The notes: generated from the letters alone by a model not told the origin. DNA of 15,831 nucleotides from a bacterium (GCA_030698935.1 JAUYLR010000022.1:1-15831), one strand, 5' to 3'. Shown: positions 6,048-13,181, counted from the stretch's first letter. Numbers and translations are program-made.

Positions 6048-7073
6048 ATGCAGGCAAGAAGCAAAATATTTTTTCTGCTCGTCTTTTTGGTGTTTCCCGC
6101 CGGCTTGCTTCACGCGCAATTAATCGCACAGGGCACTGCGGGTGAAATCGTCATCAGGATGACGCCGGAAAATCCCGTGCCCGGCGGGTACGTTCATCTT
6201 TCCGCTTTCAGCTCGGCGATAGACTTGGAGAGAAGCGATATAACGTGGTACGCGGACAGAAACATTATCGCGCAGGGACTCGGAACTACGGAAACGGATA
6301 TTGCCGCGGGTACTGCGGGAACGGAAATTGACGTCGTCGTCATCGCGCAAGATGCGAGTGGCAGAACGGCCTCCGGAGAGGCATTCATCCGGCCGGCGGA
6401 AGTTGACCTCGTGTGGGAATCCGATTCATACGTCCCTCCTTTTTACAGGGGCCGCGCCCTGCCTTCCGCGGGAACAAAAATCCGCGCATATGCCATTGCA
6501 CAGTTGAAACTTTCTAACGGAACACCCGTGCCGGAGAGCGATATAACATATACCTGGCGGCGCAACGGATCCGTCATTCAAACCGCATCGGGCAGGGGAC
6601 GGTCGTTTGCGATATTTTCCGCCCCCACGCTTTTCGGTACGGACTTGATTGAAATAGAGGCGGTTTCTGCGTACGGTACGCTTTCCGGAAAGGCGGGCTT
6701 GAGCATTTCTTCGGTGGAACCCGTTCTGGGGCTCTATGATGACCATCCTGTTTTTGGAATTTTGTACAATAACAAATTCGGCATTACAGCGTCCGTAAAA
6801 GACGCAGAAAAGACCTTTGTCGCCGTGCCGTACTTCGCGCAAGCCAATAGTTCCGACGACTCGCAACTCGTCTACAATTGGCGGGTGAACGGCCAGAGCG
6901 TTGCGGCGGATTACGCGCGGCCAAGCGCGATTACGATAAACTCAGAGAAATCGGACGGTAATGCGGACATTTCTCTCTCGCTCACGCGCCTGCGCAATTG
7001 GTACATGAAAGCGGATGCGGCGTGGAAAATTTCTTTCCCTGCCGGAGGAAGCGGTGCTACCGGCACACAATAA
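6048..7073 (+). CDS. Exported Ig-like repeat protein of the T4SS-associated operon
   Basis: 341 aa from ATG 6048. Residues 1-23 form a signal peptide (basic start, hydrophobic core FFLLVFLVFPAGLL, cleavage likely after LHA). The mature part is beta-rich with at least three Ig/PKD-like stretches: TPENPVPGGYVHLSAFSS with DITWYAD, then DITYTWRRNGSVIQ, then LVYNWRVNGQSV. The recurrent 'W/Y-x-x-NG' after a polar strand is characteristic of surface or periplasmic Ig-like modules. There is no enzyme motif. An upstream frame extension exists but would remove the signal peptide from the N-terminus. It is the first gene of a tight operon (gaps of 3 and 1 bases). A cell-envelope structural or adhesive role with the secretion system is inferred only from position. 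Confidence 0.75.
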   Translation: MQARSKIFFLLVFLVFPAGLLHAQLIAQGTAGEIVIRMTPENPVPGGYVHLSAFSSAIDLERSDITWYADRNIIAQGLGTTETDIAAGTAGTEIDVVVIAQDASGRTASGEAFIRPAEVDLVWESDSYVPPFYRGRALPSAGTKIRAYAIAQLKLSNGTPVPESDITYTWRRNGSVIQTASGRGRSFAIFSAPTLFGTDLIEIEAVSAYGTLSGKAGLSISSVEPVLGLYDDHPVFGILYNNKFGITASVKDAEKTFVAVPYFAQANSSDDSQLVYNWRVNGQSVAADYARPSAITINSEKSDGNADISLSLTRLRNWYMKADAAWKISFPAGGSGATGTQ

Positions 7074-7076
7074 TAT

Positions 7077-8366
7077 ATGAATTCGGCACATACCGTTCTC
7101 CGATACCTCGTGGCTGCCGCGGTAGTCGTTCTGCTCGCGGGTCTCGGAGGCTGGTACTACTTTCTAAAGACGCAGGGGCAGGCGATTATCGCGACCGATG
7201 CCGGACGCGGACTGGATTCTCCCCCGCCTTTCGGGAGCGATACCGGAAGCACGTACAGCAATGTATCCGGTACGGGGGCGGGCGGCACATCACAAACCCA
7301 AGTGAAGGCCGTTCCTCGCCTGTGGCACGTCGCAAAAACTCCGGTTGCCGGCATGGGATTTGTTGACACTACCAAGAGCGCCGCCGCCACATCGTCTTCG
7401 CAGCTCTATTTCGCCGAACGCGGGACCGGATACATTTTGAAGGCCGATACCAGCACCGGCTCTGTTACCCGTCTTACAAACAAACTGTTCCCGAAAATTT
7501 ACGAGGCGCTGTTTAATTCATTCGGCGATGTCGTCCTCCGTTCCATAGACGATACCGGAAACATTTCAAGCTTTGCGGGAAATATTCCTCTGCAAGACTC
7601 TTTGGCCTCGTCTTCGCCGAGCACGCCATCAGGCTCAAGCGGCGCAACCGCTCTTTCCGGACGGTATCTGGAGAGCGGCATCCGCGACATTGCTCCAAAG
7701 CCCGGAACGCGCGAGTTGCTTCTTCTCGTGCCGGGGGCGGGCGGGGGAGCGGATGTGGTCATCTCGTCGTGGGACGGCACTAAGCAAAAAACTGTTTTTT
7801 CATCGCCGCTTTCGGGGTGGAAACTTTTCTCCCTCGCGGACGGGCGGATATTCCTCTCTCTGAAGCCCTCGGACGGCGCCGCCGGTTACGCGTTTGAGAT
7901 ACGGAACGGGACGCTCGTTCCGCGGCTGCGCAACATTCCGGGGCTGACATTCTTACCGTACTCATCGTCCGGCGGCGCGCTCTTTGGCCAATCAGCCGGA
8001 GGCGATGTTTCGCTATTTTTCAGCCCGAAAGAAGGCGCGGGGGCGGTGTATCTCCCTATACGGACTGCCGCCGACAAGTGCGTGTGGGCGCCTCCGCTTA
8101 ATAAGCAATTAATCGCCTACTGCGCCGTGCCGGACAATTTTGCTTCGCAGAACTTTCTTACGGATTGGTATATGGGAGCACAGCATACTTCCGATTCATG
8201 GTGGCGCATTGATGCGGGTACCGGAGAAGTGACTCCGTTGCTTGAACCCGGCGATACCGAAGAAACCTTTGACGCGGAGAATCCGGTGATTGACAGCGCA
8301 GGCGAACGGATAGCGTTCATGGATGCGGAAGACAAATCACTGTGGATTCTGAAAATTCAAAAATAA
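7077..8366 (+). CDS. Membrane-anchored beta-propeller-like protein
   Basis: 429 aa. One N-terminal membrane anchor (VLRYLVAAAVVVLLAGLGGW, about 8-27) is followed by a Gly/Ser/Thr-rich linker to about residue 78 and a long beta-rich domain. Recurring strand patterns suggest propeller blades: QLYFAERGTGYILKAD, GDVVLRSIDDTGNISSF, ELLLLVPG, RIFLSLKP, and the last blade ERIAFMDAEDKSLWILKI, a good match to the PD40/TolB-like blade pattern. There is no catalytic motif. The orientation would place the propeller outside the membrane. Similar anchored propeller proteins accompany secretion/pilus clusters in CPR genomes, and a scaffolding role is inferred. It starts three bases after the preceding stop, with no Shine-Dalgarno. 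Confidence 0.65.
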   Translation: MNSAHTVLRYLVAAAVVVLLAGLGGWYYFLKTQGQAIIATDAGRGLDSPPPFGSDTGSTYSNVSGTGAGGTSQTQVKAVPRLWHVAKTPVAGMGFVDTTKSAAATSSSQLYFAERGTGYILKADTSTGSVTRLTNKLFPKIYEALFNSFGDVVLRSIDDTGNISSFAGNIPLQDSLASSSPSTPSGSSGATALSGRYLESGIRDIAPKPGTRELLLLVPGAGGGADVVISSWDGTKQKTVFSSPLSGWKLFSLADGRIFLSLKPSDGAAGYAFEIRNGTLVPRLRNIPGLTFLPYSSSGGALFGQSAGGDVSLFFSPKEGAGAVYLPIRTAADKCVWAPPLNKQLIAYCAVPDNFASQNFLTDWYMGAQHTSDSWWRIDAGTGEVTPLLEPGDTEETFDAENPVIDSAGERIAFMDAEDKSLWILKIQK

Positions 8367-8367
8367 T

Positions 8368-9282
8368 ATGCAGCGCACTCTCTTGACACTCTCCTATGTA
8401 CTTTTCCCAGCATTACTGCTTGGCTTTTTTGTTCTTATTATCGCTCCGTATTTTGTACATGCCGCTGAAGCAATAAAATGTACTAACGCGTCTTTCTGTC
8501 CGCTCGCCGATGTAAAGGGTTCAAGGCTTGAGGCCCTGTATAGTACCGACCAGAACCTCGTCACGTACCTGAAAACTCTTTTCAAAATGGCAATCAGCGT
8601 CGGGGCTATTGCAGCGGTCTTACGACTGGTGTACGCGGGCTACATATACATGGCGGGCGACGTGTGGACGACTAAAGAAAAGGCAAAGGGAATCTTCCGA
8701 GATGTGTTCCTCGGGCTTTTTCTGCTTCTTTCCATATACATAATTCTCTCCCAGATAAATCCGAATCTCCTGAATTTGGACCCGAAACTCGCGAAAATCG
8801 GCGACATTCCAAAGACTCCGTCTTATACCACACCGTACGGCCTTTCTCCACTAGAACAAGGTGCCGTCAACAAAGTAGTGGCAGATGAGGCTAGGGTAAG
8901 AACTATTCTGACGAATCAATTCCACGTGGGCATAAATAAGGCGGCTTGCACTGCGATTGGCCAACGGAACTGTACCTCTGTTGGCGGTCTTGGTGAGTTT
9001 GCTATTAACGGACTAGGGTCCCTTAAATCGCGCTGCAATTGTGACGTCACGGTAACCGGTGGAACGGAGTGGTGGCTACACTCCGGAGGCACCTCTCATC
9101 AGCCCGGTCAATCTGTTGTTGATTTATCCCCTTCAACCGGTCTCAATGATTACTTACTCGGTCCGGGCATGGCCCCTTCAAGCGGGACGAATGTCATAAA
9201 AAACAACGCGCAATATAAATATGAAACAACCGGAGACAACGGGGTATCTACGGGCCCCCACTGGCACGTTATCTTCAATTAA
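8368..9282 (+). CDS. VirB2/TrbC-like membrane protein fused to M15-like peptidase domain
   Basis: 304 aa. Hydrophobic segments at about 7-34 (signal/anchor, ending VHAAEA), 72-94 and 110-130. The last two are a TrbC/VirB2-type pair separated by a short basic loop (WTTKEKAKGIF), as in pilin-like proteins of CPR clusters. A Pro-rich linker (~145-160) leads to a C-terminal domain (about 165-304) with an M15/VanY-like metal site pattern: TSHQPGQSVVDLS (His244, Asp252) and a terminal GPHWHV (His298, His300). There are Cys at 194, 202, 223 and 225. M15 peptidases trim peptidoglycan stem peptides; an anchored one in a secretion operon would fit local wall opening. The M15 assignment rests on the short zinc-motif pattern and is not certain. 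The gene ends two bases from the convergent jag stop. Confidence 0.7.
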   Translation: MQRTLLTLSYVLFPALLLGFFVLIIAPYFVHAAEAIKCTNASFCPLADVKGSRLEALYSTDQNLVTYLKTLFKMAISVGAIAAVLRLVYAGYIYMAGDVWTTKEKAKGIFRDVFLGLFLLLSIYIILSQINPNLLNLDPKLAKIGDIPKTPSYTTPYGLSPLEQGAVNKVVADEARVRTILTNQFHVGINKAACTAIGQRNCTSVGGLGEFAINGLGSLKSRCNCDVTVTGGTEWWLHSGGTSHQPGQSVVDLSPSTGLNDYLLGPGMAPSSGTNVIKNNAQYKYETTGDNGVSTGPHWHVIFN

Positions 9283-9284
9283 TT

Positions 9285-9782
9285 TTAGTTCGCCGCGTAT
9301 TTAATCACAACCCTGCGATTCTTTCCTTCTCCGGAAGATTCCGTTTTTACATTCGGCGAATCTGAAAGCACCGTGTGCACTATCAGGCGTTCGTAGGCAT
9401 TCATCGGCGTGAGTTCAACATCATATTGAAATGAGCGCGCGCGTTCGGCCATCATAATCGCTTTAGTCTCCAATTCTTTTATCTGCTTCGCGCGATAATC
9501 GTTGACATCCACCAGAAATTGAAGGTATTCAACCGGCACTGCCTCTCCGCCGGACGCTTGTGTTTCCTTTGCTTTTGCAGAGGAGCGGTTTTCCGCTATT
9601 TTTTTCACAAGGTGATCAATGGCGTGCACCGTATCTCCGTGCATGCCGATGAGCTGTCGCGCATCCTGCATCTGTATCGCAAATATTGTCTGGCCCGCGA
9701 GCACCGTTTTCACAACACCGGTATGAGCGACACCAACCGCATCGAGTAGTTCTTTGAGAATTTCTTCAACAGCGGCTTCCAT
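9285..9782 (-). CDS. jag: Jag/KhpB RNA-binding protein (KH + R3H)
   Basis: 165 aa. A KH-type domain covers ~1-105 with the loop GMHG (46-49) in RQLIGMHGDTVHAIDHLV. The R3H domain at the C-terminus shows PMNAYERLIVHTVL with Arg132 and His136 in R-x3-H spacing, then ESSGEGKNRRVVI. The separate N-terminal Jag domain of Firmicutes proteins is absent, as in many CPR and other short versions. KhpB binds RNA and is linked to cell division and elongation control. Its place downstream of yidC matches the classical rpmH-rnpA-yidC-jag order. The KH loop lacks the usual Lys/Arg immediately after the first Gly. ATG is at 9780-9782. The stop is only two bases from the convergent gene, so no room exists for an intergenic terminator. 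Confidence 0.92.
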   Translation of the reverse strand: MEAAVEEILKELLDAVGVAHTGVVKTVLAGQTIFAIQMQDARQLIGMHGDTVHAIDHLVKKIAENRSSAKAKETQASGGEAVPVEYLQFLVDVNDYRAKQIKELETKAIMMAERARSFQYDVELTPMNAYERLIVHTVLSDSPNVKTESSGEGKNRRVVIKYAAN

Positions 9783-9832
9783 TGAGCCACTATACCCCGC
9801 AAGATAATAAAATCAAACTATACCACGTGTAG

Positions 9833-9938
9833 CCAATTTCCAATGTTAAATTTCTAATTTCAAATTAATGTAGCAATGCGTTAATGTTTAAAACATTTGG
9901 ACATTGTTTTAAAATTTATCATTTGGAATTGGGCATTG
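9833..9938. repeat. AT-rich heptad inverted repeat between jag and yidC
   Basis: Left arm 9833-9870 consists of 7-base units (CCAATTT, CCAATGT, TAAATTT, CTAATTT, then CAAATTA). Right arm 9893-9938 runs in units such as ACATTTG, GACATTG, ATTTATC and ATTTGGA. Reverse-complemented, it matches the left arm over about 21 bases with small indels. The right arm ends three bases before the yidC stop (TAA at 9941-9943 on the minus strand), so it sits exactly at the gene boundary. Most of the 158-base jag-yidC gap is this element. Confidence 0.65.
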
Positions 9939-9940
9939 AC

Positions 9941-10663
9941 TTATCCATTGAATCTCCGGCCCATCAACAGTTCCTGCGCAATCATTGCGGTATTGCTCGT
10001 GACCCAGTAGAGCGCCGCGGCGGATGGCACCGTGTAGGCAACCACCCCGATGATTACCGGCAACACATATCGCGCCTGCAGGTCAAAACTCCTGGCCATA
10101 TCTCCGGCAAATGAAGCAGTGGTAGCACTCTTCTTCTTCCGCTCGCCCATGGAAAGGCGCGTGTACGCAATCTGCGTTACCGCGGCAAGAACAGCGAGAA
10201 TCACGCTTTTTCCCGCCATATCTATCAGACCGAGAAACTCCATGTTGACTCCCGCGGGCGCCGGCACGAAAGAGTAGAGAAGGGCGGCATCTATTTCCGG
10301 AAGGCCGCCGAATGCGAACACCCAGTAGAGCGCAAACAGTATCGGGAGTTGTACAAGTATCAATCCAAAACTTGCGAACGGATGGATATCGTTCTCCTTG
10401 TAAAGAGCAAACATTGCCTTTCCCTGCTGCTCGCGGTCATTTTTGTATTTCTCTTTAAGCAGCTCCATTTCAGGCGCAATCTTTTTCATCTTTTGCTGCG
10501 CAACTATGGCCTTCTTGGAGAGGGGGTACAGGACGACGCGTACGATGATGGTGAGGATTATGACGGCGAGGCCCACATCATGCGAAGGAAGTACTCCTAC
10601 GATAGAAACGAGCCCGTTGTAGAGCGGGTTGTAGATGGCCGTGTTGAACGCTGATGAAATCAT
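9941..10663 (-). CDS. yidC: YidC/Oxa1-type membrane insertase
   Basis: 240 aa from the ATG giving MISSAFNTAIYNPLYNGL; the ATG 18 bases upstream is a possible alternative. This is the short Gram-positive/CPR form without the large periplasmic domain of E. coli YidC. The Oxa1 core is visible: first membrane helix LAVIILTIIVRVVLYPL with the groove Arg42, basic cytoplasmic coiled hairpin (about 49-90, KKAIVAQQKMKKIAPEME), then LILVQLPILFALYWVF, further helices near 150-170, and the paired final helices with PSAAALYWVTSN. It inserts membrane proteins alone or with SecYEG. Neighbours are rnpA and jag. The 120-base gap to rnpA is too short for yidD, which often lies there. Confidence 0.95.
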   Translation of the reverse strand: MISSAFNTAIYNPLYNGLVSIVGVLPSHDVGLAVIILTIIVRVVLYPLSKKAIVAQQKMKKIAPEMELLKEKYKNDREQQGKAMFALYKENDIHPFASFGLILVQLPILFALYWVFAFGGLPEIDAALLYSFVPAPAGVNMEFLGLIDMAGKSVILAVLAAVTQIAYTRLSMGERKKKSATTASFAGDMARSFDLQARYVLPVIIGVVAYTVPSAAALYWVTSNTAMIAQELLMGRRFNG

Positions 10664-10783
10664 TGCGGTAGTATACCCCATGAGATACGCGTGCCCAACT
10701 CTTAAGAATTTCTGATTGCCTCATGCTCTATGTACCAATAATCCGCGACCGCGGAAAATCGGTACACGGCATATGCATTATTA

Positions 10784-11140
10784 TTACGAGGTACGGAGCT
10801 TTGCGCCTGCGCGCGCGATGAGCATGTCCACGTCGTTCTTGATGTCGGCATATGATGCATTGCGTGCAGGACGCATGGCATAAAAAACGAGTGCAGACGG
10901 CGCAGGGGCAGAAGGGAGGCAGTGACGCATCGCATCCCGCCATCGGCGTTTTATTACATTCCTATCAACCGCGCGCGCGGCGGTTTTTTTGGAAACAACG
11001 CAGGCAGTCTTACATTCCCGCGGTTTTTGGCCCGCAAGAACCCCAAAGGAGAGAATAAAGAGGGAGCCGCGTTCGCGACGGAACTTTGCCCTCTCCGCGC
11101 GCAGAAACTCCGCGTGCGTCAGTGAATTTTTACGTGGCAT
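10784..11140 (-). CDS. rnpA: Ribonuclease P protein component
   Basis: 118 aa from ATG at 11138-11140; a TTG four codons upstream is less likely. The family signature ARAVDRNVIKRRWRDAMR lies at about 56-73 and corresponds to the RNR motif that contacts the RNase P RNA, followed by a C-terminal beta-alpha segment (ALVFYAMRPARNASYADI). It is basic throughout. It assists the catalytic RNA in maturing tRNA 5' ends. It lies directly downstream of rpmH, as in most bacteria, and 120 bases upstream of yidC. The start is preceded not by a Shine-Dalgarno but by a 16-bp perfect palindrome. Confidence 0.93.
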   Translation of the reverse strand: MPRKNSLTHAEFLRAERAKFRRERGSLFILSFGVLAGQKPRECKTACVVSKKTAARAVDRNVIKRRWRDAMRHCLPSAPAPSALVFYAMRPARNASYADIKNDVDMLIARAGAKLRTS

Positions 11141-11141
11141 C

Positions 11142-11186
11142 CGATTTTGCAAAATCGCGTCGCGTACTGTCCTTTGTTACGCGACG
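11142..11186 (-). other. Palindrome plus hairpin between rpmH and rnpA
   Basis: CGATTTTGCAAAATCG at 11142-11157 is a perfect 16-bp palindrome ending one base from the rnpA ATG. It is directly followed by a 9-bp perfect stem (CGTCGCGTA 11158-11166 with TACGCGACG 11178-11186) around an 11-base loop. Together they fill most of the 53-base rpmH-rnpA gap. They could tune rnpA relative to rpmH by processing, attenuation or masking of the start; the GC-rich stem is not followed by a T-run on either strand. Confidence 0.5.
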
Positions 11187-11193
11187 GAAACGC

Positions 11194-11328
11194 TCACACC
11201 GAGAGCTTCGCCCGTCCCTTTCTGCGCCGGCGCTTCAGGAGCGCGCGGCCGCTGGTCGTGGCGGATCGCTTGCGGAATCCGTGTGTCCGTGACCGCTTTC
11301 TTTTTTTCGGCTGGTATGTTCGTTTCAT
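11194..11328 (-). CDS. rpmH: Ribosomal protein bL34
   Basis: 44 aa on the minus strand, ATG at 11326-11328 and TGA at 11194-11196. The protein starts [20 protein letters not shown] and ends in a very basic [12 protein letters not shown], matching bL34 from end to end and at normal length. It is a small basic protein of the large ribosomal subunit that lies against 23S rRNA. It begins the leftward rpmH-rnpA-yidC-jag gene row that conventionally flanks the chromosome origin next to dnaA. A plausible promoter lies just upstream. Confidence 0.97.
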   Translation of the reverse strand: MKRTYQPKKRKRSRTHGFRKRSATTSGRALLKRRRRKGRAKLSV

Positions 11329-11336
11329 ATGCGTGT

Positions 11337-11365
11337 ACTGTACCTGCCAATGAAGAATAAATCAA
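11337..11365 (-). promoter_or_regulatory. Candidate promoter of rpmH-rnpA row
   Basis: On the minus strand TTGATT (+ coordinates 11360-11365) and TACAGT (11337-11342) are 17 bases apart. This places the start of transcription very near the rpmH ATG (11328), another short-leader or leaderless arrangement. Both hexamers deviate from consensus, so this is a moderate call. Confidence 0.4.
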
Positions 11366-11405
11366 CTGTGCTATACGAATTTCTACGTTTCTAATATTTG
11401 CGGTG

Positions 11406-11501
11406 AGCCAGCAGCTTGTAGCCTGTAGCTTGTAGCCATTCAAAAAATAAAACCTTGTGTGTTTCTTCCGGCTACTGGCTACGAGCTACAGGCTAATGGC
11501 T
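11406..11501. repeat. Heptad inverted repeat (AGCYNGT family) upstream of dnaA
   Basis: Arms 11406-11437 and 11470-11501, each 32 bases, match as inverted copies at 25 of 32 positions. Both break into 7-base units such as AGCTTGT and AGCCTGT. The 32-base AT-rich loop contains ATTCAAAA, which is also in the loop of the copy at 14281-14373. It lies between the divergent rpmH and dnaA genes, immediately next to DnaA-box-like sites. Confidence 0.85.
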
Positions 11502-11530
11502 ATCCCCACCCTATCCACACCTTATGAACA
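11500..11530 (+). promoter_or_regulatory. Three DnaA-box-like sites at 11-bp spacing upstream of dnaA
   Basis: CTATCCCCA (11500), CTATCCACA (11511) and TTATGAACA (11522) resemble the TTATCCACA consensus with 2, 1 and 2 mismatches. They are exactly 11 bases apart on the same strand, so they face the same side of the helix. They lie just upstream of the dnaA promoter, suited to dnaA autoregulation or an upstream origin sub-region. Confidence 0.5.
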
Positions 11531-11553
11531 CAGGCGGGAAAAATATTTGTGCT

Positions 11554-11580
11554 TTGCTAAAGGAAAGGTGCGCGTATAAT
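11554..11580 (+). promoter_or_regulatory. dnaA promoter with perfect -10
   Basis: TATAAT at 11575-11580 ends nine bases before ATG 11590. A weak -35 (TTGCTA, 11554-11559) lies 15 bases upstream. Transcription would begin within a few bases of the ATG, giving an almost leaderless mRNA. This supports 11590, not the earlier in-frame ATG at 11524, as the start. Confidence 0.5.
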
Positions 11581-11589
11581 GACGGGCCT

Positions 11590-12966
11590 ATGCAAACAAC
11601 CTCAATGGCGGCCATGACGAACCGCGAACTTTGGCAAAATGCTCTGGTCCAAATTGAACTCGGTACCTCCGAAGCAAGTTTTCGCACATGGTTCCGCAAC
11701 ACGGACATCGGAAGCAGGGACGGGAGCACCGTGCACGTCGCCGTCCCGAGCAAAATCGTCAAAGAGTGGCTGGTGGAGAAGCATCACAAGCTCATACTGA
11801 AGGCTCTCCGCTCACTGGACAGCACCATACGGACGGTTGAGTATACGGTGCACCGTTCCGCAACCCCGGCAACCGCGGAGAGAAAGCCGGGGAGGGCTCC
11901 GTCGCCTGAAAACGCGTCGTTTGATCTCCAATCTCTCTACATAGACAAGCGCGACAACCTCAACCCGCGCTACACGTTTGAAACATTTGTCGTCGGCCCG
12001 TTCAACCAGCTCGCGCACGCCGCCTCAAAAGCAATTCTTGAGAGGCCCGGCCAGATATACAACCCGCTTTTTATCTACGGCTCCACGGGACACGGAAAAA
12101 CTCACCTCATACAAGCGGTGGGCAACTATTTCAAGAAGGCGCACGCCAATAAAAAAGTTCTCTACGTGACATCCGAGCGGTTCGCGGTTGATTACATCAA
12201 TGCCGTGCGCGCCGGACGCGCGAACAGCTTCAAAGACCAGTACCGCCAGTACGATGTGCTGATAATGGATGACGTTCAGTTCATTGCAAACACCGAAAAA
12301 ACACAGGAGGAGCTTTTCCACCTCTTCAATGCGCTCCACGACAACAACAAGCAGATAGTTTTCTCATCAGACAAGCATCCGAACTTTCTTCCGGGGTTTG
12401 AGGACCGCCTCCGCGGACGCTTTTCGGCCGGCATGATAGCGGAAATACCGGAACCGGATATTGAGTCCAGAACGGCTATAATCAAGGCTAAAATAGAGCA
12501 GCACGGGTTTAATATTCCGGACGATATCATCCAGTACATAGCGGAAAGCGTGCGCGGAAACATACGGGAACTTGAGGGGGTGCTCAATATGATTGTCTGC
12601 AAGTCCCAACTGAAGGGGAAGGCGGTGTCTCATGCGGATGTGCGGGCGCTCGTGAAGCATAACGTGAAACCGAATAAGGGGGTTTCTATTGAGGAGGTTG
12701 TGCGCAGGATATCCCTCTACTACGAGATTCCGGAAAAGAGCATTTACGAGAAAACGCGAAAGAAAGAGGTGGTGAAGCCGCGCCAAATAATTATGTATAT
12801 GCTCCGCGAAGAATTTAATGTCTCATACCCGTCTATAGGCGAGAAGTTGGGGGGGCGCGACCACACAACCGTCATTCATTCATGTGAAAAAATAAAACAT
12901 GAGATAAAAACAAATGTCTCATTGGAGCAGGAGGTTGAGCATATACGCTCTCTCATCCACTCATAA
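11590..12966 (+). CDS. dnaA: Chromosomal replication initiator DnaA
   Basis: 458 aa, normal length. Domain I covers about 9-85 (MTNRELWQNALVQIEL, FRTWFRNT, KEWLVEKH). Domain II is a short Pro/Ser-rich linker. The AAA+ domain has Walker A GSTGHGKTHL (164-173), Walker B LIMDDVQF (from 224), sensor I in IVFSSDKHP, the Arg-finger region RLRGRFSAG, and sensor II NIRELEGVLN. Domain IV carries the DNA-binding signature GGRDHTTVIHSCEKI (GRD near 422). It binds DnaA boxes and melts the origin, and the adjacent 12967-13181 region carries candidate sites. In-frame ATGs at 11524, 11605 and 11614 are alternatives. I chose 11590 because the TATAAT at 11575-11580 lies inside any longer coding region. No Shine-Dalgarno is present. 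Confidence 0.97.
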   Translation: MQTTSMAAMTNRELWQNALVQIELGTSEASFRTWFRNTDIGSRDGSTVHVAVPSKIVKEWLVEKHHKLILKALRSLDSTIRTVEYTVHRSATPATAERKPGRAPSPENASFDLQSLYIDKRDNLNPRYTFETFVVGPFNQLAHAASKAILERPGQIYNPLFIYGSTGHGKTHLIQAVGNYFKKAHANKKVLYVTSERFAVDYINAVRAGRANSFKDQYRQYDVLIMDDVQFIANTEKTQEELFHLFNALHDNNKQIVFSSDKHPNFLPGFEDRLRGRFSAGMIAEIPEPDIESRTAIIKAKIEQHGFNIPDDIIQYIAESVRGNIRELEGVLNMIVCKSQLKGKAVSHADVRALVKHNVKPNKGVSIEEVVRRISLYYEIPEKSIYEKTRKKEVVKPRQIIMYMLREEFNVSYPSIGEKLGGRDHTTVIHSCEKIKHEIKTNVSLEQEVEHIRSLIHS

Positions 12967-13181
12967 CATGTTGATAGGGTGTGAATATATATATAACAAC
13001 ACCCCCATAACTCTTTCTAAAAAATATATTTTGAAAAATAAATCTAACAACTTCCACCTATCAACATCTACTCAACATACGTCTGTCCAAAAAATATCCA
13101 CTCATTACAATATAAAAACATCTTATACACACTATACACATCAATAGTAGTAATAGTATTTAATATATATAAATAATATCT
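12967..13181. other. Candidate oriC (dnaA-dnaN intergenic region)
   Basis: 215 bases, strongly AT-rich, between dnaA and dnaN, the commonest bacterial origin position. DnaA-box-like 9-mers: CTATCAACA at 12969-12977 (minus strand) and at 13058-13066 (plus), ATATCCACT 13094-13102, TTATACACA 13123-13131 and CTATACACA 13132-13140. The last two are immediately adjacent and followed by TAG/TAA triplets. AT tracts lie at 12985-13050 and 13157-13180. The dnaN promoter presumably also lies here. Absence of any well-supported gene supports the assignment. Confidence 0.7.
13123..13159 (+). promoter_or_regulatory. Predicted basal origin unwinding element (tandem DnaA boxes plus DnaA-trios)
   Basis: Two head-to-tail DnaA-box-like sites (TTATACACA, CTATACACA) are followed after TCAA by TAG TAG TAA TAG from 13145 to 13156 and then TAT and an AT-rich tract. 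In Bacillus subtilis the basal unwinding system has the same order: double-strand DnaA boxes, then TAG-type trinucleotides bound as single strand by the growing DnaA filament. Order and strand fit; function is predicted. Confidence 0.55.

Noticed and set aside
10743..10754. CCGCG-AC-CGCGG hairpin between rnpA and yidC as terminator
   Set aside because: The two-base loop is too small, and no T-run follows on the minus strand.
11177..11443. 88-aa minus-strand ORF overlapping rpmH
   Set aside because: It is out of frame with the clear bL34 gene, and its N-terminus (YKLQATS) is translated heptad repeat.
11470..11501. Heptad hairpins as intrinsic terminators
   Set aside because: Stems are imperfect with ~30-base loops and no T-run after the right arm; a 3'-end role remains possible but not in the standard form.
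12914..13147. 77-aa ORF across the end of dnaA and the origin
   Set aside because: Low-complexity AT-driven Asn/Thr/Ser/His composition, no start signal, and it lies over DnaA-box-like sites.
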